Positions 25,165 through 34,748 of a stretch of 64,000 nt of DNA are shown piece after piece. The position numbers and the translations under genes are program-made. The number at the start of each line of letters is the position of its first letter. Position 1 is the stretch's first letter. The DNA lies in NCBI GenBank assembly GCA_003134505.1, contig PLBK01000015.1, positions 71,276 through 135,275 of the forward strand, written 5' to 3'. The notes under the pieces are model-generated. The model ran no database searches, was not told where the DNA came from, and saw only the letters and a list, made by a program, of their open reading frames with translations. Source of the stretch: Actinomycetota bacterium (GTDB lineage Bacteria > Actinomycetota > Thermoleophilia > Gaiellales > Gaiellaceae).

Positions 25165-26572
25165 TCCGCCGGAAGACGAGCACGCCGTCCTGCTCGAACA
25201 CGAGCCGCCAGCCCGGGTCGCGACGCAGGTCGGCGATGTCGGTCTCCATCGGCAGCGGCCCCGTGCTGTCAAGGTAGCTGCCGTTCGTCTCGTCGACGGC
25301 GACCCAGGTGGCGTCGTCGAGCCGGGGGAAGCTGAGGATGCGCCGCCTCGCGGACAGGTGCGCGCCGAGCGAGTTCGTGGCGCTGACGACGGCGCCGTCC
25401 GGGACGAGCGCCACCGCTCGTGCCGTGATCCGGTCGTGAGCGGTGATCCGCGTCGCGTTCTGCTGGAAGTTGTTCCCGCCCGGCAGCGAGGCCCAGACCG
25501 GGATCGCGCCGAGCCAGAAGTTCGAGAGCACGGCGAGCACGAGCACGGCGGGCCCGATCAGCGGCTTCACGCCGGGGCTCCGTCGCGCCAGCCGCGCCCC
25601 GCCGAGCACGCTCGCGATCACCAGCGGCGGGATCAGTCCGGCGGTGTAGTGGAAGTGGACGGACGCCTGGTAGGGGTTCTTGGACAGGACGTTGAGCGCC
25701 GCCTCCGGCAGCGCGGCGAGCAGCAGCACCGGTGAGAGCACCCACAGGAAGCCGAGCGGGACGAGCAGGTGCCCCAGGTAGTCGAGGTCGCTCTTCGAGA
25801 ACGCGTTCCCGAGCACGCGCAGCGGGTGCGTGAAGAGCGTCCGGAGGATGCCGCCGGGCGTGCCGCCGACCTCGCTGTAGCGCGAGTAGAACGCCGACGC
25901 GCTGCCGCTGAAGTGCGGCACGACGACCTCGACCGCGACCGCGGAGGCGGCCACTCCGGCGGCCACGATCCCGGCTCCCATCCGCCAGCGGCGTCGCGAG
26001 ACGAGGTACCAGACGCCGAAGCCTGCGACGACGAGACCGATCTCCTCCTTGCTGGCCATGGCTGCGAGCGCGAAGGCTGCGAAGGGCAGGAGCCGGTCCT
26101 CGTCCAGGTACCAGAACGCGTACAGGAGCAGCGGGCACGCGAACGCGACCGGGTGGAACTCGTTCAGCGTCAGCCACTCCGTGGCCGGGTAGAGGAGGTA
26201 GGCGAGCGAGAAGCCGAGCGCGGCGTGCTGCGAGTCGAGGTGCTTGCGGGCGAGCCAGAAGATCGGGACGGCACCGAGCGCGACGGCGATCGCCTGCACG
26301 GTCATCAGCATGTCCGGGCTGGGCCAGGCGAGCCACAGCGGCGCGAGCGCGGCCAGGATCGGGTCGAAGTGCGAGCCGAGGCGCGAGGTCTGCTCCCCGG
26401 CCAGGTTCGTGACCTCGAGGAAGTGGCCGTGCGCCGTCGCCCAGACGGCTTGCGTCATGTTGCCGAGGTCGAAGCGACCCGTGTTGAAGGCTCGCTGGCG
26501 GCCGATCGAGAGCGCCGTGAAGCCGACGGAGAACGCGGCGACGGCCAGCCACAGGATCGCCCTCGCTCTCAC
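25070..26572 (-). CDS. DUF2079-like multi-TM membrane protein
   Basis: RAFNTGRFDLGNMTQAVWATAHGHFLEVTN...GSHFDPILAALAPLWLAWPSP. Confidence 0.8.
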   Translation of the reverse strand: MRARAILWLAVAAFSVGFTALSIGRQRAFNTGRFDLGNMTQAVWATAHGHFLEVTNLAGEQTSRLGSHFDPILAALAPLWLAWPSPDMLMTVQAIAVALGAVPIFWLARKHLDSQHAALGFSLAYLLYPATEWLTLNEFHPVAFACPLLLYAFWYLDEDRLLPFAAFALAAMASKEEIGLVVAGFGVWYLVSRRRWRMGAGIVAAGVAASAVAVEVVVPHFSGSASAFYSRYSEVGGTPGGILRTLFTHPLRVLGNAFSKSDLDYLGHLLVPLGFLWVLSPVLLLAALPEAALNVLSKNPYQASVHFHYTAGLIPPLVIASVLGGARLARRSPGVKPLIGPAVLVLAVLSNFWLGAIPVWASLPGGNNFQQNATRITAHDRITARAVALVPDGAVVSATNSLGAHLSARRRILSFPRLDDATWVAVDETNGSYLDSTGPLPMETDIADLRRDPGWRLVFEQDGVLVFRRISAAPPAGPEAAAPYRSSSSSSSAAGRTARS

Positions 26573-27633
26573 GCGAGCGCCTCGAGCAGGCCGCGCCAGC
26601 GGGCTCCGAGCACGTCCTCGCTCGCGTGCTCGCGATAGGCGGCCAGGCCGCCGGCGGAGAGCCGCTGCGCCAGGCCGGGATCGGCAGCGAGCCGGCGCAG
26701 CGCCTCCGCGAGCGCCTCCGCGTCGCCCGGCGGCACGAGCAGGGCGCTCTCGCCCTCGACGAGCAGCTCCCGGGCTGCCGGCGTGTCGGCCGTGACGAGC
26801 GGCGTCGCGCAGGCGAGCGCCTGGAAGGCCTTGTTCGGGATCACTCGCGCCGCCTTGGCGGACGTGCCGAAGACGCCGAGCGCGCAGCCGGCGCGGTGCA
26901 GCTCTCCGGGCAGCCGCTCGTAGTCGACCCAGGGCACGTGCTCGACGTTCGCAGGCGCCTCGGCCAGCAGCGGCTCGAGCTGGCCGGAGCCGACGACGCG
27001 GAACGGGAGCTCCGGGGTGAGGCGGGCCGCCGTGAGAATCGTCTCCAGGCCGTGCAGGGGGATCAGCTTGCCCACGAACAGGCAGGTGAACGGCTCGTGT
27101 GGCTGCCAGCCGGGCGTGAAGACGCGTTCCTCGGCGCCGACGAGGCAGACGGCGACCTTGCCCGGCTCGAGGCCGGCCAGCGCGGCGAGATGGTCGGCGT
27201 GGGCCTGCGTGTCGCAGACGACGAGATCGGCCGAGCGGAGGGCGTGCCGGTCGACGAGCCCGAGCGCCCGCGCGGCCGCCGAGCCCTCCCGGAAGCGCCC
27301 TCTGTCCTCGACAAAGGTGTCCGCGAGCGAGACGAGCGGGTTGAACACGACCGGGGCACCGCGCGCCGCCCGGCGCGCCGCCGGCAGGTCGAAGTGCCCG
27401 GGGTAGCCGACGATCACCGCGTCGAACCGCTCGCGCGGGGAGCGTAAGAGCCGCGCCTCGGCGAGGGCGAGCCGGGCCGCGTCCCTGATCCCGGCCCGCC
27501 AGCTGTCACGCCGCCCGTCCCAGACGGCCTCGTGCCGCTCCCGCACCTCGACCCCGGCGCGCCGGAGGCACGAGATCACCTGCGCGTTTCGCGGATAGCT
27601 CCGGTCGTACGTCCCGAAGTAGAGAACTTTCAC
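26569..27633 (-). CDS. Glycosyltransferase (GT4-like)
   Basis: VKVLYFGTYDRSYPRNAQVI; FTCLFVGKLIPLHGLETILTAARL; IPNKAFQALACATPLVTADTPAARELL. Confidence 0.88.
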   Translation of the reverse strand: MKVLYFGTYDRSYPRNAQVISCLRRAGVEVRERHEAVWDGRRDSWRAGIRDAARLALAEARLLRSPRERFDAVIVGYPGHFDLPAARRAARGAPVVFNPLVSLADTFVEDRGRFREGSAAARALGLVDRHALRSADLVVCDTQAHADHLAALAGLEPGKVAVCLVGAEERVFTPGWQPHEPFTCLFVGKLIPLHGLETILTAARLTPELPFRVVGSGQLEPLLAEAPANVEHVPWVDYERLPGELHRAGCALGVFGTSAKAARVIPNKAFQALACATPLVTADTPAARELLVEGESALLVPPGDAEALAEALRRLAADPGLAQRLSAGGLAAYREHASEDVLGARWRGLLEALA

Positions 27634-27709
27634 ACGGCCCAACGATTTGTCGGCCGCACGAAAGGCCCCCTCGCTTCTGCGCCGCAGGCGCTGCAAGCGG
27701 GGGGAATCC

Positions 27710-28654
27710 TCAAGTGCGCGTCAGGACTTCGTCGACCACTGCCTCGGAGCGGCTTCGCTCGTCCGACCGCTCCTCGTGAAGGCTCGTGATCATCTCGCCG
27801 ATCAGCCCGAGCGACAGCAGCTGGATCCCCACGACGACGAGCAGCACGCCGAGGATCAGCAGCGGCCGGTTGCCGATCGCGTGGCCCTGCGCCTTGAGCA
27901 GCGTCAGGTAGATCAGGCAGACGCCGCCGCCGAGCATCGTCAGCAGGCCGAGGCCGCCGAAGAGGTGCAGCGGCCGGTGGCGGTAGCGGCCGATGAAGGA
28001 CACGCTCAGCAGGTCGAAGAATCCGCGCAGGTAGCGCTCGAAGCCGTAGCGCGAGCGGCCGTGCGCGCGCGGCCGGTGGTTGACGGGCAGCTCGGCGATC
28101 CGGTAGCCGCGCTGGTGGGCCAGCACGGGCAGGAAGCGGTGCAACTCGCCGTACAGCGGCAGCCCACGGACGACAGTGGCGCGATAGGCCTTGAGCCCGC
28201 AGTTCATGTCGTGGAGGTGCACCCCGGAGACGAGCCCCACGCCCGCGTTGAAGACACGCGAGAAGGCCCGCCGCGTGAGCGGGTCCTGGCGCTTCGCCTT
28301 CCAGCCCGAGACCAGGTCGAAGCCTTCCTCGAGCTTGGCGAGCAGGCGCGGGATCTCGGCGGGATCGTCCTGGAGGTCGCCGTCGATGGTCACGATCACG
28401 TCGCCGGTCGCGTGCCCGAAGCCGGCGGCGAGCGCGGCCGCCTTGCCGAAGTTGCGGCGCAGCCGGACGACGCGGACGTTGTCGTGCAGTGCGTGCAGCC
28501 GCGTGAGCGCGGCGAACGAGCCGTCGGTCGACCCGTCGTCGACGTAGACGACCTCCCAGCCGGGCTCGAGGGGGTCGAGCGCCGCCTGCAGCTCCTCGTA
28601 GAGCAGCGCGACGCTCCGCTCCTCGTTGTAGACGGGCACGACGACGGAGATCAC
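27710..28654 (-). CDS. Glycosyltransferase family 2 (polyprenyl-phosphate glycosyltransferase-like)
   Basis: MISVVVPVYNEERSVALLYEEL...VVYVDDGSTDGS...TIDGDLQDDP; two C-terminal TMs. Confidence 0.93.
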   Translation of the reverse strand: MISVVVPVYNEERSVALLYEELQAALDPLEPGWEVVYVDDGSTDGSFAALTRLHALHDNVRVVRLRRNFGKAAALAAGFGHATGDVIVTIDGDLQDDPAEIPRLLAKLEEGFDLVSGWKAKRQDPLTRRAFSRVFNAGVGLVSGVHLHDMNCGLKAYRATVVRGLPLYGELHRFLPVLAHQRGYRIAELPVNHRPRAHGRSRYGFERYLRGFFDLLSVSFIGRYRHRPLHLFGGLGLLTMLGGGVCLIYLTLLKAQGHAIGNRPLLILGVLLVVVGIQLLSLGLIGEMITSLHEERSDERSRSEAVVDEVLTRT

Positions 28655-28674
28655 GGCCGATAGCGTATTCCGAA

Positions 28675-29853
28675 ATGGCTGGGCTGCTCACCGTGGACGA
28701 GGCGCTTCGGGCCGTGCTGGCGCGCATCCAGCCGCTGCCGACCGAGCGCGTGCCGCTCGCCGAGGCGTCGGGCCGCGTGCTGTCAGAGCCCGCGCGGGCG
28801 CTCTGCGACCTGCCGCCGTTCCCGAGCTCGGCGATGGACGGCTTCGCGGTGCGCGCCGCGGACACGCCGGGACGCCTTCCCGTCGTGGACCGCGTGGCCG
28901 CCGGCCGGCCGGCTTCCCGTGCGCTCGCACCCGGTGAGGCGATGGGGATCGCGACCGGCGGTGTCGTGCCGGAGGGAGCGGACGCGGTCGTCCCGATCGA
29001 GCGCGTCGTGGCCAGCGGCGAGCAGGTCGAGGTCCCGGATCCGGCCGCCGTGGGCGCCAACGTGCGTCCTCGGGGCGGCGACGTGCTCTCGGGTGCGGTC
29101 GTGGTCGATGCCGGCGCGAGGCTCGGCGCGGCGCAGATCGGGGCCCTGGCCGCCGCCGGGTTCGGCGAGGTCGAGTGCGCCCGCCGGCCGCGTGTGGCCG
29201 TGCTCACGACCGGGACGGAGCTCCGCCGGCCGGGCGAGCCGCTCGCGCCGGGTGAGATCTACGAGTCGAACGGTGCGATGCTCCGTGCGCTTCTCGCCGA
29301 GGTTGGCGCGATCGTCGAGCCGCTCGAAACGGTCGAGGACGACGAGGCCGCGCATCGCAGCGCGATCGAGCGCGGGCTGGAGCATGACGTGCTCGTCACG
29401 TCGGGCGGCGTCTCGGTCGGCCCGCACGATCTCGTGCGCCGGGTCGAGGCCGAGCTCGGGGTCGAGGAGGTGTTCTGGGGCGTGTCCGTGAGGCCGGGAA
29501 AGCCGCTCGCGTTCGGGGTGCGCGACCGGACGCTCGTGTTCGGGCTCCCGGGGAACCCGGTCTCGTCGCTCGTCTCGAGCGTGCTCTTCGTACTGCCGGC
29601 GCTGCGGGCGCTGCAGGGAGAGCGCGACCCGGAGCCGCGCTACGAGCACGCTGCGCTCGCCCGCGCGGTTCGGCCCGACCCGCGCCGCGACGAGCTCGTC
29701 CGCGCTCGCCTGACGGCGGACGGCATCGAGCCGCTCTCCGGCCAGGAGTCGCACATGATCGTCCGCGCCGCCGAGGCGAACGCGCTGATCTACGTGCCGA
29801 GCGGCTCCGAGGAGCTGCCCGCGGGCGCTGCGGTCCGCTACCTCCGGCTCTAG
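28675..29853 (+). CDS. moeA: Molybdopterin molybdenumtransferase MoeA
   Basis: FPSSAMDGFAVRAADT, GATGG-like ATGGVVPEGADAV, TSGGVSVGPHD, GLPGNPVSS. Confidence 0.95.
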   Translation: MAGLLTVDEALRAVLARIQPLPTERVPLAEASGRVLSEPARALCDLPPFPSSAMDGFAVRAADTPGRLPVVDRVAAGRPASRALAPGEAMGIATGGVVPEGADAVVPIERVVASGEQVEVPDPAAVGANVRPRGGDVLSGAVVVDAGARLGAAQIGALAAAGFGEVECARRPRVAVLTTGTELRRPGEPLAPGEIYESNGAMLRALLAEVGAIVEPLETVEDDEAAHRSAIERGLEHDVLVTSGGVSVGPHDLVRRVEAELGVEEVFWGVSVRPGKPLAFGVRDRTLVFGLPGNPVSSLVSSVLFVLPALRALQGERDPEPRYEHAALARAVRPDPRRDELVRARLTADGIEPLSGQESHMIVRAAEANALIYVPSGSEELPAGAAVRYLRL

Positions 29854-30581
29854 CTCCGCTCTGCGGTCAGGTGGCCCGTGACCGAGATCGTGTAGGGCAC
29901 GCCGTGGCGCGGGATGACCTGGACCGGCCGGGCGTAGGCGATGTAGCGATGCGTCGCGAAGAAGCGCGGATGGCAGGCCTGCAGCGCGACCTGCTCGTAG
30001 CCTCGCGACTCGAGCCGGGACAGGTCGTCGGCCGGCACGATCACATGGCCGGTGATCCGGTAGACGAACGTGGCGTAGGGAAGCTCGAGCGTCACGCTGT
30101 CGCCGCGGCGCAGCGCGTCGATGTGCGCGAACGGCGCCAGATACGTCGTTCGATGGCCCGCTATGTAGATCAGCTGGCCTTCTCCGGGCAGGCGGGTGCC
30201 CGTGTACCAGCCGGGCCCCTTCTCCAGCGACGCCTCGTCGGTGCCCGTGACGACGATGATCGAAAGGCCGAGGCGCGGCACGCGCAGCCGCCCGAGTGGC
30301 TGGCCGACCTTGAGCGTGCGTCGGTAGCGCGCCGCCTCCTGTGCGATCAGGCGCTGCTCGGCGCGGACGTCGACGACGCGGTGGGTGGCGAGCTGCGCGG
30401 GCGGGTGGTACCCGGCGAAGGTCCTGTCGTAGGTCTCCGTCAGCTTGTGCTGCTCGTAGGTCGTGTACAGCGCGGTGATCGGGTCCTGCCACTGCCAGAC
30501 GACGAGCGCCCAGGCGAGCCCGAGCGCGCCGGCGCCGACAAGGACTGCCCCCGTGATCCTGACCGCCTGGCGCACGGACAC
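29850..30581 (-). CDS. Sortase (class D/E-like)
   Basis: YIAGHRTTYLAPFAHIDALRRGDSVTLELPYATFVYRITG (His) ... VALQACHPRFFATHRYIAYARPV (Cys/Arg). Confidence 0.88.
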   Translation of the reverse strand: MSVRQAVRITGAVLVGAGALGLAWALVVWQWQDPITALYTTYEQHKLTETYDRTFAGYHPPAQLATHRVVDVRAEQRLIAQEAARYRRTLKVGQPLGRLRVPRLGLSIIVVTGTDEASLEKGPGWYTGTRLPGEGQLIYIAGHRTTYLAPFAHIDALRRGDSVTLELPYATFVYRITGHVIVPADDLSRLESRGYEQVALQACHPRFFATHRYIAYARPVQVIPRHGVPYTISVTGHLTAERS

Positions 30582-30585
30582 CCGG

Positions 30586-32448
30586 CTAGCTCCCGTACTC
30601 TCGGCGGGCGAGCGCGGAGCGGCGCCGACGCCCGCGCACGCCGAGGACGACGGTCCGAACGCCGGTACGCAGCAGGCCCGGAGGCGTGCCCTCGGCTGCG
30701 CCGGGATAGGGCGCGTAGCGGCCGGTCGAGACGACGAGGAGCTGGGCGGCGGCGGCCACCCAGGCGAGCGCGAGCACGACGGCCACAATCGGTACGTAGC
30801 CGATGGCGGTCAACTCCGCAAGGTACCAGGGCGTATCCAGACCGAGCCGGAACCGTTTGGCGAGCAGGCCGAGCAGCAGCGCGGGGCCGATCAGGCCGGC
30901 CGCGAACACCATCGCGCGAACGAGCCGTGGGCGGTCGCGAACCTGCGGAAGCCACAGCCACGCATGCAGCGAGGGCAGAAACAGGATGAGGGCGTAGACG
31001 TTGGTGGCGATCACGAGCAACGAGATCAGGCCGAGCGCGAGCAGCGCGACCGTCTGCCCCGCGAGCTCCTCTTCGGCCGTGGCCGGTTGCGTGGGGGCGA
31101 GGCGGACGCGCGCCACGAGCCAGCCGGCCGCGGCCAGGAGCACGAAGGCGGTCACCGCGAGCCGTGGCCAGCTGCCGGCGGCGCTCGACGCGGGATCGAG
31201 CGGCACGGCCGCGCCGCCCGGAAAGGCGCCGAAGAACGCGAACAGCTCGAACAGCGCTCCCACTGACAGCCAGAAGCCGAGCCGCCGCCGCAAGGCGCGG
31301 AACGCAGGCCCGAGCGGGACGTGCCGGCGCCGGCAGCGGGCGAAAAGGTCGATGGAGCCGGCGCCGAAGGGGATCACCAGCGCGACCAGCACCAGCGCGA
31401 GCGCCCAGCCGTGCACGATCCGGTCGGCGACGTACACGTAGCTGCTCGTCCCCTGCGACAGCTCGAGCCCCTGGTCGAGCGAGGAGACGAGCCCCTGCGC
31501 TGCGCTGCCGACCTGTCCGAGGCGCCGCACATCGAACCGACCCGGTGCCGGGTCGGATCCGGGCCGGTCGCCGGCGGTCGTCAGCGTGATCGCCGAGATC
31601 TGATGCTCGAGGAAGGGCCACTGCTCGTAGAGGCTGAACGGGAAGGCGAGGTCGACGAGCTGGCCGAAGAGGCTCGTCCGGCCGGGGGAGCTGAGGGTCA
31701 GCTTCGTGACGCGGTCGACCGCCGAGCCGAGCAGCGTCGGGGACGGCGAGTGCGGCCCCGGTCCCGAGATCTCGATCCGGAGACGCCGGTTTGTGGCGAT
31801 CGTATCGAGGTTCACGACGGCGAGGACGTTCTCCGCCTCGGGGGAGTGCTCCACGAAGTGCTCGGCGCCGAGACCGCCGAAGGCCCCGCCGTCGGTGGAC
31901 AGGAAGACGATCGTGTGCTGCGGCTTGACGCCCGCCGCGCCACCGGTGTTGGTGTACGCGCGAGCGATCTCGATCAGCGCCGCCGTTCCCGACCGGTTGT
32001 CGCGATGGACGACGAGCCCCTCTCCGGCGGTGTCCCGGTGGGCCATGACCACGATCGTCTGCGGCGATCGCCCCGGCACGGTCGCGGCCACGTTCCGCAG
32101 CGTCACCCGGCCTTCGCCGGGGATCACGGCCGTGAACGTGTCCGTCGTGACCCGGAGACCGAAGGGCTGGAACTCGCCGGTGATCCAGGAGGCCGCGTCG
32201 GCGTCGAAGTTCGAGCCGGGGGTCCGGATCGGGTCACGCGCCCTGAGCGCGGCGGCGATCTCGCCTGCCGCGGGCCCGCTGAACGTCGGCGGCAGCGTCG
32301 TCGCCGGCAGCACCGTGGGCCGGGTGACCGTGAACGCGGCGATCACCAGCGGCAGCGCGACGGCGAGCCAGGCGACCCGGTAGAGGCGGCCGTTGACGGG
32401 CCGTCCGACCGAGCCCCGCCGTGCCCTGCGCGGTGGGGTTGGTGGCAA
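30586..32448 (-). CDS. M28-like peptidase domain plus C-terminal multi-TM region
   Basis: VVMAHRDTAGEGLVVHRDNRSGTAALIEIARAY...VFLSTDGGAFGGLGAEHFVEH; downstream hydrophobic helices. Confidence 0.82.
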   Translation of the reverse strand: MPPTPPRRARRGSVGRPVNGRLYRVAWLAVALPLVIAAFTVTRPTVLPATTLPPTFSGPAAGEIAAALRARDPIRTPGSNFDADAASWITGEFQPFGLRVTTDTFTAVIPGEGRVTLRNVAATVPGRSPQTIVVMAHRDTAGEGLVVHRDNRSGTAALIEIARAYTNTGGAAGVKPQHTIVFLSTDGGAFGGLGAEHFVEHSPEAENVLAVVNLDTIATNRRLRIEISGPGPHSPSPTLLGSAVDRVTKLTLSSPGRTSLFGQLVDLAFPFSLYEQWPFLEHQISAITLTTAGDRPGSDPAPGRFDVRRLGQVGSAAQGLVSSLDQGLELSQGTSSYVYVADRIVHGWALALVLVALVIPFGAGSIDLFARCRRRHVPLGPAFRALRRRLGFWLSVGALFELFAFFGAFPGGAAVPLDPASSAAGSWPRLAVTAFVLLAAAGWLVARVRLAPTQPATAEEELAGQTVALLALGLISLLVIATNVYALILFLPSLHAWLWLPQVRDRPRLVRAMVFAAGLIGPALLLGLLAKRFRLGLDTPWYLAELTAIGYVPIVAVVLALAWVAAAAQLLVVSTGRYAPYPGAAEGTPPGLLRTGVRTVVLGVRGRRRRSALARREYGS

Positions 32449-32495
32449 GGGGGTCGAGATACCGTGGCTATAGTAGGAACCCGACCCGCGGGAAC

Positions 32496-33197
32496 ATGTC
32501 GACGACTGCCGCGACCATTCTCCTCGTTGACGACGAGGAGTCGATTCAGAAGCTGCTCACGTATCCGTTGGAGCGGGACGGCTACCGCGTCGTGCACGCG
32601 CGTGACGGCGACGAGGCGCTCCGGCGCTTCGACGAGGAGCCGATCGATCTCGTCGTCCTCGACGTCATGCTGCCGAAGCTCGACGGCCTCGAGGTCTGCA
32701 AGCAGCTGCGCTCGACGAGCTTCGTCCCGATCATCATGCTGACCGCCCGCGACGACGAGGTCGACAAGGTGCTCGGCCTCGAGCTCGGCGCGGACGACTA
32801 CATCACGAAGCCGTTCTCGATCCGCGAGTTCAGGAGCCGTGTCCGGGCGGCCCTGCGCCGAGCGGCGACACCGCAGCACGACTCGAGCGAGCCCGAGTCG
32901 ATTGCGGTGAACGGGCTGACGATCGATCCGGCGCGCCGCACCGTGGACATCGGCGGCCAGCCCGTCCAGCTCACCTACGTGGAGTTCGAGCTGCTGCGAG
33001 CCCTCGCCTCGCGCCCGGGCCGCGTGTTCACCCGCCAGGCCCTGCTCGAGGCCGTCTGGGGCGGCTCCGACTACCGCGACCCGCGGACGATCGACGTCCA
33101 CGTGCGTCACCTGCGGGAGAAGCTCGAGCGCGACGCGTCTGAGCCGGAGATCATCCTGACCGTGCGCGGTGTCGGCTACCGCTTCCGCGACCGGTGA
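32496..33197 (+). CDS. OmpR/PhoB-type response regulator
   Basis: ILLVDDEESIQKLL..LVVLDVMLPKLDGLEV; winged helix C-terminus ILTVRGVGYRF. Confidence 0.95.
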   Translation: MSTTAATILLVDDEESIQKLLTYPLERDGYRVVHARDGDEALRRFDEEPIDLVVLDVMLPKLDGLEVCKQLRSTSFVPIIMLTARDDEVDKVLGLELGADDYITKPFSIREFRSRVRAALRRAATPQHDSSEPESIAVNGLTIDPARRTVDIGGQPVQLTYVEFELLRALASRPGRVFTRQALLEAVWGGSDYRDPRTIDVHVRHLREKLERDASEPEIILTVRGVGYRFRDR

Positions 33198-34609
33198 ATC
33201 CGCTTCGCAGCGTCGGGGCCCGGCTGAGCCTCGCGCTCCTGCTTGTCGTGGCCGGCTCGCTGACGCTCGTCTACCTGGTCGTCATCCCGTCGCTGCAGAG
33301 CCGGCTGATCGACAGCAAGATCGCGCAGCTGCGGAGCTCGGAGTCGCGGCTGCTCGGCCAGTACAGCTCCGACTACCCGTTCTTCGCGACCGACGCGGCC
33401 GACGTCGTCAACGCGCGGGTCGTCCTCTTCCACGTCCTGGACCTGAACCCGCCCTCCCTCCAGTCGATCCAGGACTCCTTCGGAGGCCCGTCGTCGGTCG
33501 ACGTCGAGAACGACCCGGTCGCCTTGAGGGCAGCCGTCAGCGGTAATCTCGAGAAAGGGTCGGTCGACCGTCGTGACGGCCACTTCGCCGAGATCGCGTT
33601 CTCCGCGACCGACGGAAACATCATTCTCGTCTCGTCCGCGCTCGGCGACACGCTCGACGCGGTGGGCGTCGCGCGGCAACGCCTGCTGATCGCGGGCGGC
33701 ATCGTCCTGGCGCTCGTCCTCGTCCTCGGCTACTTCGCCGCCTGGATGTTCGCGCGGCGGATCCGCAGGCTCGAGCGGGCCGCCGAGCGGATCTCCAGCG
33801 GACGGTTCGACGATGCGATCGTCGATCGCGGACAGGACGAGATCGGCCAGCTGGCGCGGGCCTTCGAGCGCATGCGCCTGCGCCTGGCCCAGCTCGACCG
33901 CGCGCGCCGCGAGTTCATCGCCAACGCGTCGCACGAGCTGCGCACGCCGTTGTTCTCGCTCGGCGGCTTCCTCGAGCTGCTGGACGACGAGGAGCTCGAT
34001 CCGGCCACCCGTGACGAGTTCCTGGCGACGGCGCGCGACCAGGTCACGCGCCTGACGAAGCTCGCGACCGAGCTGCTCGACCTGTCGCGCCTCGACGCCG
34101 GCCAGATCGAGATCGAGCGCGAGCCGGTGTCGCTCGCCGGAACCGCGCGGCTCGTCGCCGACGAGTTCGCCGCCGTCGGCAAGCGGACAGAGCACACGCT
34201 GGCGGTCGACGCCGACGAGGACGCCGTCGCGCTCGGGGACGAGCAGCGGGTCGTGCAGATCATCCGCAGCCTGGTCGAGAACGCAGTCGTCCACACGCCG
34301 CCGGGCACGCGGGTGCTGGTGCGGGCGGAGCGGAGCCGTGCGGGCGTCTCGCTCTCGGTCGAGGACGACGGGCCGGGCATAGCGCACGAGCACCTCGGTC
34401 ACGTGTTCGAGCGCTTCTACCGCGGCGACGGCTCGCGGGCGTCGGGCAGCGGGCTCGGCCTCGCGATCGCGCTCGAGCTGGCGCGGGTCATGGGCGGGAC
34501 ACTCGAGCTCGAGAGCGTCGATGGGCGGACCGTGTTCAGGTTGACGCTGCCGTCCGCGGAGATGCCCGAGACGGGCACGCCCTCCCCGCTCGAGCCCGTC
34601 GAAGCTTGA
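33194..34609 (+). CDS. Sensor histidine kinase (HAMP, HisKA, HATPase)
   Basis: FIANASHELRTPLFSLGGFLELL; SVEDDGPGIAHEHLGHVFERFYRGDGSRASGSGLGLAIALEL. Confidence 0.96.
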   Translation: MNPLRSVGARLSLALLLVVAGSLTLVYLVVIPSLQSRLIDSKIAQLRSSESRLLGQYSSDYPFFATDAADVVNARVVLFHVLDLNPPSLQSIQDSFGGPSSVDVENDPVALRAAVSGNLEKGSVDRRDGHFAEIAFSATDGNIILVSSALGDTLDAVGVARQRLLIAGGIVLALVLVLGYFAAWMFARRIRRLERAAERISSGRFDDAIVDRGQDEIGQLARAFERMRLRLAQLDRARREFIANASHELRTPLFSLGGFLELLDDEELDPATRDEFLATARDQVTRLTKLATELLDLSRLDAGQIEIEREPVSLAGTARLVADEFAAVGKRTEHTLAVDADEDAVALGDEQRVVQIIRSLVENAVVHTPPGTRVLVRAERSRAGVSLSVEDDGPGIAHEHLGHVFERFYRGDGSRASGSGLGLAIALELARVMGGTLELESVDGRTVFRLTLPSAEMPETGTPSPLEPVEA

Positions 34610-34703
34610 CGTTTTGGCGAACGTTCCGAAGGGGCGCGACGAGGAGGGCCGGCCGCCGCAGTTCTGGGTCGCCGCCACGACGAGTGCGGTCGCTGAGCCT
34701 GTT

Positions 34704-34723
34704 CCGTTTCCACGTGGAAACGG
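34704..34723. promoter_or_regulatory. 20-bp perfect palindrome CCGTTTCCACGTGGAAACGG (parS-like or operator)
   Basis: Perfect dyad centred on CACGTG, intergenic between histidine kinase and HtrA start; read directly. Confidence 0.55.
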
Positions 34724-34748
34724 CCGCCGTGGCTACAGTGGGTCGGCC

